A stretch of 64,000 nt of DNA from Piper betle (GCA_033002965.1 JAURVB010014859.1:1-64000), one strand, 5' to 3'. Counted from the first letter of the stretch, positions 38,300-51,784 are shown. The notes: a model not told the origin generated them from the letters alone. Numbers and translations: made by a program.

Positions 38300-38836
38300 T
38301 GATCAATTCAGGATAGTGATTTTGCGTTATACATACTTTGGAATGCTCATTGAGATGCTCACTTATGTTACTTATATCTTTATATTTCAAATTTATTAAT
38401 TTTTTTATCAAAATGGTCTTATTACATGTAATATTCCTTTCATAAACTTATTTGACTTTATCATATATAGCTTTTGAAGATGTCAATTTAGAAACATGAT
38501 GATACACAACTTCATTTATTTATTGTTTCAATCAGGTCATACCCTTTCTATCCAACTTATTCCAGTTTTTATCAACCGCCTCTGTAGTTTTTGACTAGGT
38601 TGAGTTTATACAAATCTTTGAAATATAAATGATCAATCTTTTTTCTTTTTCAATAGTGTCAGCTACTCAGCCTCTTAAGAGATATCATTTTAACATATTT
38701 CTTATCAATCATTTTATTAAAATATAAATCACAAATACAACAATTAAGCTCTTAGAAATTTTGTCAAACACTTAGTAGAAAAAAACATCTGTTAAACTAA
38801 AATTTGCTACAACCAAGTAATTAGGCTCTTATACCA
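38300..38836 (-). mobile_element. Copia element: primer site and decayed gag
   Basis: On the - strand TGGTATAAGAGCCT (38836 downward) sits two bases inside the LTR and fits a tRNA-Met primer-binding site. Further in, a frame with stops reads a UBN2-type gag pattern around 38340-38470 (KLINLKYKDISNISEHLNE). There is no polymerase region and no second LTR, so the element is truncated and dead. Confidence 0.7.
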
Positions 38837-38838
38837 CT

Positions 38839-39328
38839 TGTTGGGATTAACTAAACAACTAAGTCCCAATTTCAACATATAATTTATGAAAAGTACCAAT
38901 TAAAATAGACGCGCAACTAATCTAAAAAAATACCTTCCAATATAGACAACTAATTTTACGTGAAAAACCCCAAATCTGGGAAAAATCACGAGGCAAATGA
39001 TTATATCAAATTCACTATGTCATAATTTGACACAGAAAATATAAAAATATCTCCCGGAGAACAAACTCTCTAATACTAATTTATTGCAATTTCTATATAC
39101 TTTGTATTAACCATAAATAAGAGAAAGACAAAAGAATATTACTAATTAAGAACTTGGCAAAATTATTATTGACGAACGCAAATAAATCTCAACAAAACAT
39201 TCACATATCTTTAATCCACCCAATTTTATTATTTTCTCTTCGTCGTCAAAAATGTATGTCTTGGTTTTTATTTCTTTCAAAGTAGGTTGCCTTTTCATGT
39301 ATATTTACGGAGGAGGGACAACCCAACA
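38839..39328 (-). mobile_element. Copia 5' LTR (490 bp)
   Basis: Bounded by the perfect inverted ends TGTTGGG and CCCAACA. The primer-binding site on the inner side at 38836 sets the orientation as -. Confidence 0.75.
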
Positions 39329-39329
39329 T

Positions 39330-39800
39330 GGAATTTCCTTGGTTGGAACCTCGTGAAAGAAATGTGGGAGAAGGAACACTTTTACTTTTTTTATCTTGAA
39401 ATGCATAGGATCATTGCATAGTTAGTTTACAGAACGCTATATTTTGGACATTATCAGACTACGATCGACCCTAACACAGATGATAATGTTAACATTTTGA
39501 AAGAAAATGTATCTTTTTGTCATGCTGGACATATTTCTTTACCAAGACATAAATCATTATCATTTTTACCTCATCCCTGGTACCAAGAAAAATCAAGATG
39601 CCTCTGTCGAGCAAATTCATCGGTAAAATGCATTCAGAATATCATCGCCAGTCAGATCTTTTGCAGAAACCAGTTTTACCTTTTACCCAAATGAAAACAA
39701 GCTGATCAATTTTTTCCTACTTTTTTCTGTACAATCAAGTGCGTAAAGATATGAGCCCAATCAAAAAATAAAATTTTGATGGCACCAAAATTTTTAATCG
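39330..39800. other. Intergenic, 3' flank of DCC gene
   Basis: No feature beyond a probable 3'UTR of the DCC gene. Confidence 0.4.
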
Positions 39801-39803
39801 TGT

Positions 39804-41684
39804 TCAGGATTTGTTGTGCTTGGATTTCCTGAACAGTTCTTCCCTGTCAATGAACCGATCAAGCATTTCTTCCTCTTGCAAGACAATGCACTCGTTTTCC
39901 TTGCCATACCAATCATACCGCCTCTTTGCCACATAGTCGTATACAGCATCTCTGAGAGGTGTTGGGATGATTAGCAGAGCGCTCAGAGCTGAGTACGGCA
40001 GTGGCAAGTGGGATGCAACCTTCAGAGCAGCTGCAACCAAATAAAAAACCAATCAGTCATAAAGAAAGAATGCTTTGACATGCTGGTGCTTTCGTTTTAT
40101 GCAATGCAAAAGCAATAAGTTTAACTGTTTAGAATATGAAGGTTCCTTAAATTTATGCAAGAAGCAAGGCAACGAATATGCTCCAATAGAAGTAACATGC
40201 CGGAAAAGAATATATGGTTTTCCTGACCAATACTCTTAACCAACATATAAAATTTTCCGTTCTGCAATATTTGAGAGTACTCTAATCCAAAGTTTTTCGT
40301 AAAGCAAACACCAGGCAAAAGCCATGTCAATAATTCTGAAGATTTCCACAGTTGAGATGAGCATTCTAGTAGCAAGAAAGCAATTGTCACCACCGATAGC
40401 CAGTAATGAACATGCTACGGAAACAATAAAATGCTATCCAAAATGGCCACCTAAATCTCAATAACCAACAAACAACCGTTGCAGTTCCCAAAATTGCAAT
40501 TTCATGTCAATCAGATCCTCTGCAATTTCATGTCAATCAGTCTACAAAAATTCTACTCAGTACAAGCAATAGAATGCTTCCTTAATGTCCGAACGTGCTA
40601 CCACCTCAATCTCAAGTATCCAAAAAACAAAATGCTTCATTACCCAAAATTTCAGACAGTTTGATCCATCAAATTCTGGGCAACTTTCATGAATCAGACT
40701 CGAAAATGTCATATTCTATACTTTCATGCTAGGGAAACAATTGAGTGCTTTCCAACATGACCAAAGTATCCAACAAAAATGCTTCATTGGTCACTACCCA
40801 ATATTTGAGACAGATTGATAACAGTAAATTCTAGGAAAATATCACGGGAGAAGAAAAATTATAATCATTCAAAACAATAGAATGCTTTCCAGATTGACCA
40901 GCTTAATCCAAACATCCAACAAAGAACACTTCATTATTACCCATGATTTCAGAAACTTTGATAAAGCAAATTCTAAGCAACTTTTATATCAATCAGTCTC
41001 AAAAAATAAAAACAACAACAATAATAATAATACTCAATCAAAACAATAGAATGCTACAAAAAATGGTCATCTCAAATTCCAAACATCCAGCAAAGAACAC
41101 TTACATTACCCATAATTTTGGACAGTTGAATAAAAGAAAAAATTAGACTAGAAGACTCACCAGTGGAAGCCTGATGGTACATGCCCGGCCCCTCAAAAAC
41201 AGGAAACGGCGAAGAACATCCTCCCTCGTTAGTCCGCAGAGGCCTAAGTAGGGCTCAGCTGCCATGGATTGCACGCAGCAAAACTTGATCTTCCTATGCT
41301 TGTCCGCCAGCATCGCCCATTTCACCCCTGCCCCAACAACAACAACAAAGATGTCAACTTTTCCGACCAACCAATCAACCCAGCGCCAGAATCACCATCA
41401 AGACCAACGAGGCGCAGGAAGAATTGGGGAATGTGGGTACCGGCGTGGCAGAGGTGGCAGACGCCGTCGTAGATGACCACGCCGGGTTGGAAGAGGTTGG
41501 GATCAGCTACGGTGGCAGTGGCAGCAGCGGAGGGGAGAAGTAGGCCGTCCGGCTGGGCAACGGAGGCGGTGGAGGAGAAGGAGAGGGCGTCGCCGGCGAG
41601 GCGAGAGAGGGAGGAGGTGGTGGAGAGGAGGCGCCGCCATGGCGAAGCTGCTTGGGCTCCAAGAAGGGACCGCAGGCTCGCCAT
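39804..41684 (-). pseudogene. DCC1-like: DCC-family thiol-disulfide oxidoreductase (DUF393), 3 exons, one frameshift
   Basis: Organelle-directed protein of the DCC family (DUF393), thioredoxin-like proteins named for a DxxCxxC motif. Exons on the - strand: 41684-41441, 41327-41161, 40030-39804. The first exon has a Ser/Arg-rich, acid-poor N-terminus expected of a transit peptide, then YDGVCHLCHAGVKW with the active-site CHLC. Exon 2 gives KIKFCCVQSMAAEPYLGLCG and DVLRRFLF. The frame then breaks at a run of five T residues (- strand, near 41195). The other frame reads EGPGMYHQAST and joins exon 3 in phase (AALKVASHLPLPYSALSALL ... RFIDREELF). Adding one base would give about 212 residues, the family length. 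Splice sites are canonical and everything else is intact, so this may be a working gene with a sequencing error rather than a true pseudogene. Confidence 0.9.
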
Positions 41685-41699
41685 TACTCACAACTCCCC

Positions 41700-43240
41700 T
41701 CTCCTCCCACCTCTTATTATTATTATTAAAAATTTAGAAAGTCAATTAAATAGTAATAATAATAATAATAACAATAATAATAATACCTATAAAAATTAAA
41801 TTAAATTAAACCTGTTCAATTTGTATCCCATAATTTTATTTTTTTATTTTTAATTTAAAATACACCAGGTGTCGACCTAACAATTATTTTTATTACATTC
41901 TCAGAAAAGTAATAAAAAAATACCATTAAATAGAATTTATTTTATACTTTTTACTAAATCAATAATTTAAACTAACATAAGCCAAATATTTGTTAATTTA
42001 AAATGGCTAGTGCAACAATTTGTTCTGGTTTCATAAAAATTTTTATGTTTGATTGAAAAAATAGAATAAAATAGGCTCTTAATTGGCTGAGTTAAACTCC
42101 AGAGTCGAGTCTGAGTCAACAACTCCACTCCGTGGCCAATCACACGATCTAAATATCAAACATTCAAACTATGACATATATATTTTAATTATTTATAAAA
42201 TTTTATAAATCAAAGTGAATTGAATCAGCTCAAATGGATTCTGAATATATTTTTCATATTCCATAGAAATGTAGGGTTCAATATAATTTTATAATTCGAG
42301 TTGAATCAAATATGGATTCTCAAAGACTTAGTATGGATAATATCCTTCAACTTTGTCAAGCAAGTGTAATTTTGCAAGTGCCAACATTTTTCATATCTCA
42401 AATGTAGTTTCCTGTAAAATCAGTTTTGAATTTGACTCAAAAATCAAAATAAAGAAAAATTAGACATCCAAATACTATAGAGCAATGATGCAAATTGTGA
42501 CAAAAAATAGTACGTATTAATAGAAATTAATGAACTCGAATTTGTCTCAAATTCGAAGATCAACTCGGTTCGAACTCAAACACAAACAGTATTTCAACCT
42601 AACAAAAAATCCACTGAACTGTTCCAGGCTTAGCATCCATGCTTTTGTCTCAACCCTCTAGTTTCCTTTTGTCTGAAAACAACACAACACAATCAAAATC
42701 TTAACCACTGTTTTCTCATAAAAAATCCAATGCACTGTTCCAATCTTTGTCAGATACATTTGATCAAGCCTATCTTTTTCGGCAAGTGTCTTTGACAGAA
42801 GTGATTTAATGGTTTCGTCTAAGAAATCAAATTACAAGCAGAAATTGAAATGTCACAACAAAATCAATGACCTGAAAGGCAAAATGTTATATACTTGCCA
42901 GTCCAAGCCCAAATAAAAAGGAGGATTGGAGTGGGCAACAGTTATGTTGCATCTTCATAAAAAAACTGAACATTTCAATGGTATAGTAGGAGGAAGAAGA
43001 AGAAAACACTATACTGCTAATCCTGTTATTGGGTGGCTTTCCTCACCGATCAATGTTTCAAACTTCAAGCCCAGAATAGCAGCGTTCCTCAGGCATGATG
43101 GTCACAACTACCAATAAAAAAATGAGGTTCAAAATCTAAATATTTGCTTGTAGGTGAAAGACCAAACTCAATTCCCTCTATGGTTTTTTGCAATAGCAGG
43201 AAGGAATTTGCCGGTGGCCAATACGTAGATTGCAATCCGG
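41700..43240. other. Intergenic between DCC gene and RNase H gene
   Basis: (AAT)n at 41751-41786, then AT-rich DNA with dispersed CTCGAAT-type words at 42060-42600. 42900-43240 is likely RNase H 3'UTR. No gene. Confidence 0.5.
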
Positions 43241-43243
43241 CTC

Positions 43244-46200
43244 TTAGCAGCATCGTTCTAGAGTTTCGCCCTCTGCAGATGCAGCAGAAACATCTTCAAA
43301 AACATGGTTCAGAAAAGGAAAAACGAAAAAACAAAACAACAAAAAACAGAACGGTATCATTTACCATTGAGATTAGCAGCTACATTCGCCAATGCATCAG
43401 CATCGGCATTGAACTCCTTCAGCAAGATAGTAAAGAAAAACATTACTTTGAGGCAAAAGCATAGGCAATATTTCAAGGAAAAAAACTAACCACTCAGATG
43501 AGGTTACCAAGAAAAGTAGATTGTCCCCAGAAAATTTTTAACCGCACAGAAAATTTTTAACCACGCTATTATATGCTAAAAATGATCAAGAATCGAGTAT
43601 AATGATAAAATAAGTGAATATAAGCAGGGACTTTGTCCTTTGTTGGGAATATTAAAGAATTTATGAATCCAACATTTTAAACATTCTTTAACTGCGAAGC
43701 AGAAGTTCCAAACAAGATGGAAAAAGGAAGAAAAGAAAGACTTCAGATGAGGTTCTTAAAACTGGCAAATGAATTAAACATGCACTTCCATTGAAAACTT
43801 GATTTAAGTCAGATATTCATATGCCATTAAGTTTGTAAGGTAGATTCTATCTGATGGCGATAATGCTGGCTCTGCTATGAAAAGTAGAGAGTTGGCCTAC
43901 AAAGAAAAGCCACATTTGTCCTCCTGCGGCAAGCCTCAGTGGTTAAAAGGACATCCCTCCAAGAGGAGGTCTAGGGTTCAAACCCTGTTAACAAAAATAA
44001 CTCTACTAATTGAGAAAGTCCACTTGCCTTTCTTATTTTTTTGAAAAAAAGAGAAAGGAAGAAGTTGCTGCTCCATGGTGCAATATAGGAGAGCAATAGG
44101 AAGTGACATCAATTGGCTACAAGGTTCGTGAAGAAGAAAGGTAATAAAGGCCAACATTGTTTAATAGGGTTGAATATTGATCGACCAAGAAGAGCCACAC
44201 TGATAAGATGAAATGGTGGACATGCATATGTCGAGACTCAAGTACAAAAGAAGAATAATGAATGCAGAGTTAGAGTTGATCTCATGAAATTGAATTCCCA
44301 CTAGAAGTAAAAATGCAGTTAGAGTTGATCTCATGAAATTCAGTAATAAGTTCCCTTAGGTTCACCTAAACCAAAAGGAATATTAGAACTTCAACAGCTA
44401 CTTCCATGGCATTAGCATTATCACTTTTGAAGGAATTTTTACCCTGGCAATATGGCTGATTTCAAATGAAGAAAACTGATCTCTGAGCTCCTTGGCTTCC
44501 TTGCATAATTTCACTATATTCTGATGTCTAGCTCGCCATAATCCTTGCATCTACCCAAAGGAAACACATAATTTAAATCATATAAGAGGAGCTGTAAAAG
44601 TGAAAAACTAAGCGACAAAATAATAACTGCCTTTAGGTTGACACACAACAAGGAAAAGGAAAAAAATGCAGATAATTTTAACTAAATATTGATTTACAAA
44701 ATTAAATGTCATTATTTAAAACCCACAGGGCATTTCATATGGGAAAAATTTTCAGCTCAAGTAGAATTGCTGAAGATCTGAGAGCAACATAACACACGGT
44801 CAGGTAGGATTTGATTGCAAAATATGCTAATTAAAACTGTCCATCCAGGTATCAATCACAATTCACCATCTGCCAATATTGCTTGACTGTATAACTGACG
44901 CAAAATGTGAATTACATACTAACATTTTAGATGAGGACAACTTTCACAAGGCATTCCAAGCTTTTTCTTTCTCTTGGGCATTCCAAGCTTCTAAGTTCCT
45001 TAAAAATCTGCTCTAGGAGATATTAGGCTTAAGGATTCTTTGAATTTCTAGCTTTTATGATTTCATACAGTCATTAGAACACATAAAAGTTTTTTATATG
45101 CATTGTGTATTAACTTTTATCCCTCTTTCGAAAATAAATTTTATCCCTCTACCTTGCATATGCCAAAAAAATTGTCACTTCTTTTTTCTTTATCACATGG
45201 ATTTGTGCCATTGATGTAATGATTTGACAACATAAAATTCAAACTGCCAGTCCCAACATTTACGGAATTGAATGTAGATGAGGATGATGATGATTTTGTG
45301 TATTGAGTTTTGGTAATTCATGCAAGAGGTAAGAGTCTTAGTTTGTAGGAAATGTGCATGCATCACAACTTTCCTTACTTTGTAATCTATATAATTGCAA
45401 GATCTACCATGTTCAGGAGGCAAAACAATGACAGTTTCACTTCAGAAGTAATCAAAGCTTGAATTAAGACACTTGGATGGTTAAAAAATATCACTTTGGA
45501 AATGAAATAAAGGATACTCTTGAACATCAGCAAATATGCAGGAGTAAATCTTATGGAAAAATGAATTGCAAGTATCAGATAAAAGAGGAATTTTGTACCC
45601 ATTCCATTCAGCAACATAATCATCTATTATTCCTCTGTAAAACAGTCAGGTTAATCATTTTCACAATTGATAAAGATCTCTTAATACTATGTGTTTTAAT
45701 GACAAAAAACTCAGACACACCATTTATTATCATTGTACTTGAAGGTATGTTAACCTCACGTTATTTCAAATTACAAAAACACTAAAACGGGGAGACTTCC
45801 CACCTGCATACAAATAAGCTTGGAGTCACCTCGAACACGAATTTCCTTAAATCCTTTCTCAAGAGCATACTTCAACCCCAAGATCATGGCCCGGTATTCA
45901 GCAACGTTGTTGGTAGCAACTCCCAAGCCTTCATATAGCTTCCAAACCTTCACAAGAAGAAAGAGAAAAGAAACATATGGCAATATTCAAAACTACAATT
46001 TTGCGCTGGTAGAACCAATTTTAAGTAGATCTTGCCAGTCTAGAGAACTGGCTATAATGCATTGTCATACTTTACTTCCATCTTCTGAACAAAGTATTGC
46101 CCCGGCACCAGCCCTCCCAGGATTTCCTTTTGAAGCGCCGTCAAACTTGAGGACACATGATAGCTGCTGTTTGGCAATGCACATTAACGACAGAAAAGAA

Positions 46201-47217
46201 TAATGTTGAGCTAAGCATTTAAATATTTTTCAAATATCACACAACCTCATTCGGTGAATTTGTTTACGACATTATTCACTATATGACAGGGCAAACAATA
46301 AAAATTTTTAAGAAAAATACCCATTATTACAGCACAAAACAAACTAAGACCATTTACAAATCCCCCGCTAAGAAATTGAGGTAGGAAACGTACATCATTT
46401 TTGTCAAACTCCTTAGTCTCCAATGGTGCTTTCCCAACGGGAAGCATTTCAGATGCTAGAGGGTCAGCAGGTCCATCTGGTTGCTAACCCACAAGGCAAA
46501 TAAACAAAGTTCACGAGTACGAGACCATTAGGACCAAAAACTTTTTGCTAAAAAATAGAGCAGTATAACAAATCACTCAGTAAATATATTTTGGAACGCA
46601 CAAAAACCAGAAATTAAACAACCAAAACCTACATACCTGAAAAGGGCAAGGCACAAGCTTGCCGAACAGATTCTCAGTCAAATGCGCCGCATTAATCACA
46701 TACAAAGCATTCCTAAGACCACAAGAACTCAAATGCTTCACCGTCTCTTCACTCAAGGAGGCACCTCTGAACACACTAACGGGAGGATCACACACCTACC
46801 AGTCAAGAACACAACTTTCACACATTTAATCAAACACCCAACGGACAACATCAACAACCATTGTCGCAACAACGCTATTTGAGTCCATACCGAGCTAACT
46901 TGAGCTTGGCAATCTTTCAAACTCTGATACACGCCCACCAAATCACCTTTCCGAACAACATACACAACACCACTCTCCTCTTCCGGCGTCGCCGGCGGAG
47001 GCGGCGGCGGTACCTGCTCTGACTTCGTCTTCCTCCGACCAGTGGAGTAGCAGTATACAGAGGACCTGGTGAGGGCGACTTGGAGCTTAACTCGGCGAAC
47101 CCCGGCGTGCCAAAAGCTTCGTCTGAGAGACGGGGCGAAGAACACGGACATCGGACTCCTCGTGGCGAAGGTTGTCACCGGAAAACAGGGCAACATGCAG
47201 TTCTGCTTCTCCACCAC
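43244..47217 (-). CDS. RNase H-domain protein, probably organellar, 8 exons
   Basis: Type I RNase H-fold protein of the plant group typified by Arabidopsis At1g24090/At3g01410, thought to remove RNA from RNA-DNA hybrids. Exons on the - strand: 47217-46891, 46795-46637, 46483-46394, 46166-46071, 45947-45804, 44550-44443, 43416-43365, 43272-43244. All join in frame to about 334 residues. The first 70 residues are rich in Arg/Ser with few acids (organellar targeting is my inference). YVVRKGDLVGVYQSLKDCQ is the short hybrid-binding N-terminal motif shared with RNase H1. The catalytic acids are all visible: D in FDGASKGNPG, E in NVAEYRAM, D in VRGDSKL, D in FNADADALAN. The final small exon (EGETLERCC) is supported by phase and an AG acceptor. 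Reading on through the donor instead would end at a stop three codons later. Confidence 0.9.
43926..44045 (+). mobile_element. tRNA-derived SINE in an RNase H intron
   Basis: It has the two internal Pol III promoter boxes, A box AGCCTCAGTGG at 43932 and B box GGGTTCAAACC at 43974, a 3' body and a T-rich tail. About 120 bp, no tRNA fold and no clear target duplication. It sits inside the long sixth intron of the RNase H gene, opposite to its transcription. Confidence 0.7.
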
Positions 47218-47263
47218 CGGCGAGCTCTCTTCTCCAACCTCCGCCTCTGATTATTGAGCGGCC

Positions 47264-47461
47264 ATGGGAGAAGAAACCAAGCGAGGGGATGGAGATGGCT
47301 ACTCCGTGGGTGAAGGAGCGGCCGCCATTGATGCTAGTGTAGGACTAAGTTGGAAGCTGTCTGTTTACCGGCGGCCGGCAGCGGTGGCGGCGGCCAGCGG
47401 GGCGGCCGGCAACGTGGACGTGAAGAGGAGGAAACGTTTGATGGGCTTGTGGGCTTTTTAG
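47264..47461 (+). CDS. Small hypothetical ORF head-to-head with the RNase H gene
   Basis: A 65-codon frame beginning in a good ATG context (GCCATGGG) 46 bp from the divergent RNase H start. It is GC-rich, Ala/Gly/Arg-rich, and I recognise no domain. It probably lies in the shared promoter and 5' leader of the RNase H gene, so it may not be a gene at all. Confidence 0.15.
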   Translation: MGEETKRGDGDGYSVGEGAAAIDASVGLSWKLSVYRRPAAVAAASGAAGNVDVKRRKRLMGLWAF

Positions 47462-47824
47462 TTTAAGCCCACTAGTTTGTAACTTGCGGCCCTGCCAAAT
47501 TTTCAAAAGCCCATGAGCTTAGTTTATGGCTGGTCATTGATAAATTTAGGGATTTGAAGTAAGCATTTCCATTAAGATAATACAAAACTACATTCTAACT
47601 TCTATCAATTTAGGCTTCTTATAATTTTAGGTTTGATTTTTATTAATTTGGGTGTCTTTCTAAAGTCTAAAGAGTAGCGTCAATTAACCTTGAATTGAGC
47701 GATAAAAGTTAGACTCAAGGCTTTTGAATTTGATACCGAATAAATTTGGGGTTTTTCCACCTCAATCAGCTTGTCACAAGCTAGAAATATAGATGTTTGA
47801 GCAAATATCACTTTATCTTAAGTC

Positions 47825-48357
47825 AAATTATGAGATCCCTTAATTTAGTCTCATATATATATATGTTTAATAAAGTAAAATTTAATTTACAAGTATGAAT
47901 GAATCATAGATTTTCAATTTGGTTAATCACTTTTAAAGATATGATTTAGGCTCATTGCAATTTGGGTCGGATCATTACAAATGATATCAAAATAATTTGG
48001 TTTCATATTTTATTGTGGGCTAATCTATTGGTTAGGGCAGTGAAAAATATAGGCTAAGGCTAGCAATAAAACAAGTGCAGAATTTTGAGAACTGAACTAG
48101 GGATGTTAGCTAAACTACTAATTACAGGCGAAGAAGGATGTAAGCTAGGGATAGGAACAAGCTAAATGTAACATTTTTAAAACGAAAATTTTAAAGGTGG
48201 GTAACGTATGAGATCTTTTACTTAGTGTCACATTTAATAACTATTGAGGTAAGATTTTCTTTATAAGTGATAATGAAATGTAAATTTTCAACTTTGTTAA
48301 CTACTTTTAGATGACTTCAGCCCAATACATTTCACGTAGGGTTGGGTCATTACACAA
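47825..48357 (+). mobile_element. Two LTR 3'-end-like copies in tandem
   Basis: Both copies have TGAGATC..TTA.TTAGT.TCA, AATTTTCAA.TTTGTTAA, CACTTTTA..ATGA and end GGGTC.(GA)TCATTACA at 47979 and 48354. The first is followed by TGATATCAAAAT, a decayed primer-site-like word. Probably LTR remnants. Confidence 0.5.
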
Positions 48358-48359
48358 AT

Positions 48360-51300
48360 CATCACTTAACCCCTCTAAACTAATTGAGCCAACTCATCAC
48401 TCTCTTCCTCTTTTAAAAAAACATACTTAACCACTCTCGATCGCTCCTTCCTCTTTTCAAAAAAACACCATTGAACCACCCTTATAACTAATAGTGTTAG
48501 ACAAATACTCTTTGTAATGACGTGTTAAGAATGATGTGTTAGGCTTGCAAAAATAAAGGCTTAATAACTAAATAAAAAGTTGATATATTTTATTAAACTT
48601 TCTACTATAAGTCTAATATGTGTGGAAAATAGTGAAAATATTTTGTCTCACATATGGGCTAAAAAATCAACCTTAATGGAAAAATTAAATAACATAATAA
48701 TTTATTTCACTTAATTATTATATATTGTATTTTAGTACATATATTTTATTTATATATTAGTTAATTTTAATTATTTTAATATTAGTTGATTTTATTTTTC
48801 TAATGTGACTTTCAATATCATCAATTAACCGTTTGCAAGTTTATCACGTATCACTTACCAGTGCTTAGTTTTGAGGGTGGTTAAGTGATATTTTTATAAA
48901 TGAAGGGGACAAGTAGTATTTGCTCTGGACATTATTGTTAATAATCATTAAGATATTTTCAGATAGTTGTTTTAACCAAAAACATAGAAACCCAATTAAT
49001 ATTTTTTATAACTACCTCACAATGGATCTTTAAAAAAGTACAGCACAATTGATTGTCGATTTTATCATTAGAAGTCATCATGACTTATATTTTTGGTATA
49101 TTTATTTACGTTTCATCATCAATCAACAATATGTCAGTATCCTTGACTAGAAAAACTCATTGTAATTATTCAATTATTTGCAAATTAGGGATGCTATGAT
49201 GGTGTCAAGTGTGTCTTTTTCACTAATAATTAGGGATTGCATTAAGAGAATATTTACCATACAATATTTGCCATATTTCGGGTGACATAATTAAGTGCAC
49301 GGATTGATGCATATATTCAGATATTACTTTTATTATTAAAAAAATTATCAATTTCATCACTAAAAATCATCGTTCATCTTCATCTGTATTCTAGGCATAT
49401 TTGCATTTGGCTCTCAGTTAGCATTTCACTAGTATATACTTGTCTAGGAAAATCAGTATATTATACTTAAATTATTTGCAAAGGTATATGATAATAATAT
49501 TATGCTCGCTTTATTTTTACTCCTTTTCAGGGAGATATTTTTTCTTTTATTTTTTTAAATTCACTCTTAATTTTACTCCTCTTGGAGTTGCAATAAGAAT
49601 TAGACATATAGCATATTATGAATTTCCACGGATGGGGTGTAAAGTGAGGATGGAATACATAGAGCAGATCATACATATATCTTCTCTTTTCAAGAATGAT
49701 TTGCAGAATGTGTGAGAAAGGGAGGACCAGGGCAGCCCCAGTTCCCCACTACACAAGAGAGAGGCCCCCAATATTGAAAGGAGACTCTCCACTGCTCCTA
49801 TTTGTGGTTGCAAAGCAAAGATGAAAGTATTGTGGATTTGGCAGATTGTATAAGGATGATAAGCTAACAGACAAATCTACACTGCCCTTGGCAAAGGGAA
49901 AAGGATAAAGTGCCACACCACCTCTCTCTCTCTGTCTCTCTATATATATATATATATATCACACCACAGTACTACCAAGGTCTCTTAATCTTGGTATGTC
50001 TGTATCATCAAGCCTGGCATTATAAGTTAAAGATTTTTTAGGCTAAGTTTCTCTCCTATAGATGACCTTACCTCTGATCAATGCTATTGCTAGTTTTATA
50101 TGTGTCAATCACTTGATTCAATAAATTGCATGTTTCAAAGTGTTAATGCAATGACAACCTATTAATTGGATCTTGTGTTGTTCCCAGTGAATAATTTGCT
50201 TCACTGCCTCTAATCATGCATGTTTGTAAGATGGTTTTTTTTAAAAAATACTTTGCATGGTTGTTCTTAGAAAGAGGTCCAAAGTTAGAATTGACATTTT
50301 GGCCAAAACTTTTATCATGACACTCATTATTTGATCTAAATTGTTAATTATAATTTTTTTCAAAATTTTTATTTGTGCCCGTTTTCACGCATTTTTTGTG
50401 AAGGAATGTCAAATTGTGTAAGTGATGATGGAGTTCTACAAGGATAGATATTCCCCGAAGTGCGATTATCTAAAGATAATTACATGAGTTAATAATAAAA
50501 AATCACGAGGTTATTAGTTCGGAGATAATATTTCCTCCAATTCACTAACTACAAAGAGCTATAAAAATGGCCCATTTTGTAAGTTGTAGGACTTAGATCT
50601 TTTACCCGAGCTCTTTCGTAAAATTGATTATAGAAGCACAATGATGGAGCTAATAGGTGAGCGCCTCGAAGATTTATAGTCTTCAAGCCTTCAAATCTTC
50701 AAGTTTTAGAGTTATTCAATCTTTCAGAAGAAATTTTAAGAAAAAATCGTTATTTTTTAATATTTTTTATTTTATTTATAGACATTTCCAGAAAAAAATT
50801 GTAGAAAGTTTCCTACATTTTCCCCTCAAATATTTCACTTGATTGTACCAAGCTTACCTCGTCCAACTAATTCATAAACACAAAGCTGGTACGCAGGACT
50901 TGTTACATTAAAGAATAGCCAACCCAGGTAGGAAACGGAAGGGTGGCCGTTAGACACATGAAACAGTTCCCATGCACATACAATTTTTATATAAATAAAG
51001 TTAAATTTGCATTAAGAAAAATAGGAAAGAATATGTATAAAAGTAGTTGAGATGCTGATACTTTGTACCCTGGAGACAACTGCTCCTCTTTATTATGCAA
51101 CACCAAGATAAGAGTCCATTGCCAGCTGCCTTTGATACACATGTACTCAAACTGTACATCTAATAAGAATATATACAATGGTCTAACTCCATTTTTCTCA
51201 GGCAATCCTCTCTCACCCCATAAAACCATTCATTCTTGGTGAAAGCTGACATAACACTTGCAATTTTTAGTTTTTTTCAAAAAACTTTTTAGATTACTAT

Positions 51301-51780
51301 TTTTGAATTTCTAGAAGAACAATACAACTAGGGTTTTTCCCCCTAACAATTAGAGTTGATAAGGAGCAAAATGATTGTAATTAATAATCATCAACATTTC
51401 AACACTCTATGCCACTCTAATTTTCCAAATAGATATAACCACAACAATAAAGAGTGTGTTTTTATACACCATATAATTATGAAATTTAAACTATACCAAG
51501 TTATTAAAATAAATTTTTTGTGTGACTTATAGGAATATTGATTATAGATACAAATTTTAAAGGAGGTAGTTCAGGTTCTACATACTGAGTACTTAAAATT
51601 TAAATAAATATAATTAAATCAAACTCAAAGACAAATAAGTGCAACTTATAAAAAGGAAAACAAGGCTTTAGTCCGAACTCATAGGATCTTTACCGGCACA
51701 AGATCATAAATAGTGTGGCTAAACATTTTGAGTGACACTACGAACCATAAATATGTTGGTTCATCAGATAAGTAAGGTAG
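48360..51780. other. Gene-free, AT-rich DNA
   Basis: A (CT)n(TA)n tract at 49923-49960. A GC-richer, transcript-like stretch at 49700-49900 and another at 51050-51240, neither with a recognised product. Confidence 0.45.
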
Positions 51781-51784
51781 AGTG

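Noticed and set aside
41473..41799. + strand frame MTTPGWKRLG...
   Set aside because: Antisense of the DCC first exon; ends in a microsatellite.
49735..49765. miR166-like word GGACCAGGGCAGCCCCAG
   Set aside because: Only scattered bases match and no complementary arm was found nearby.
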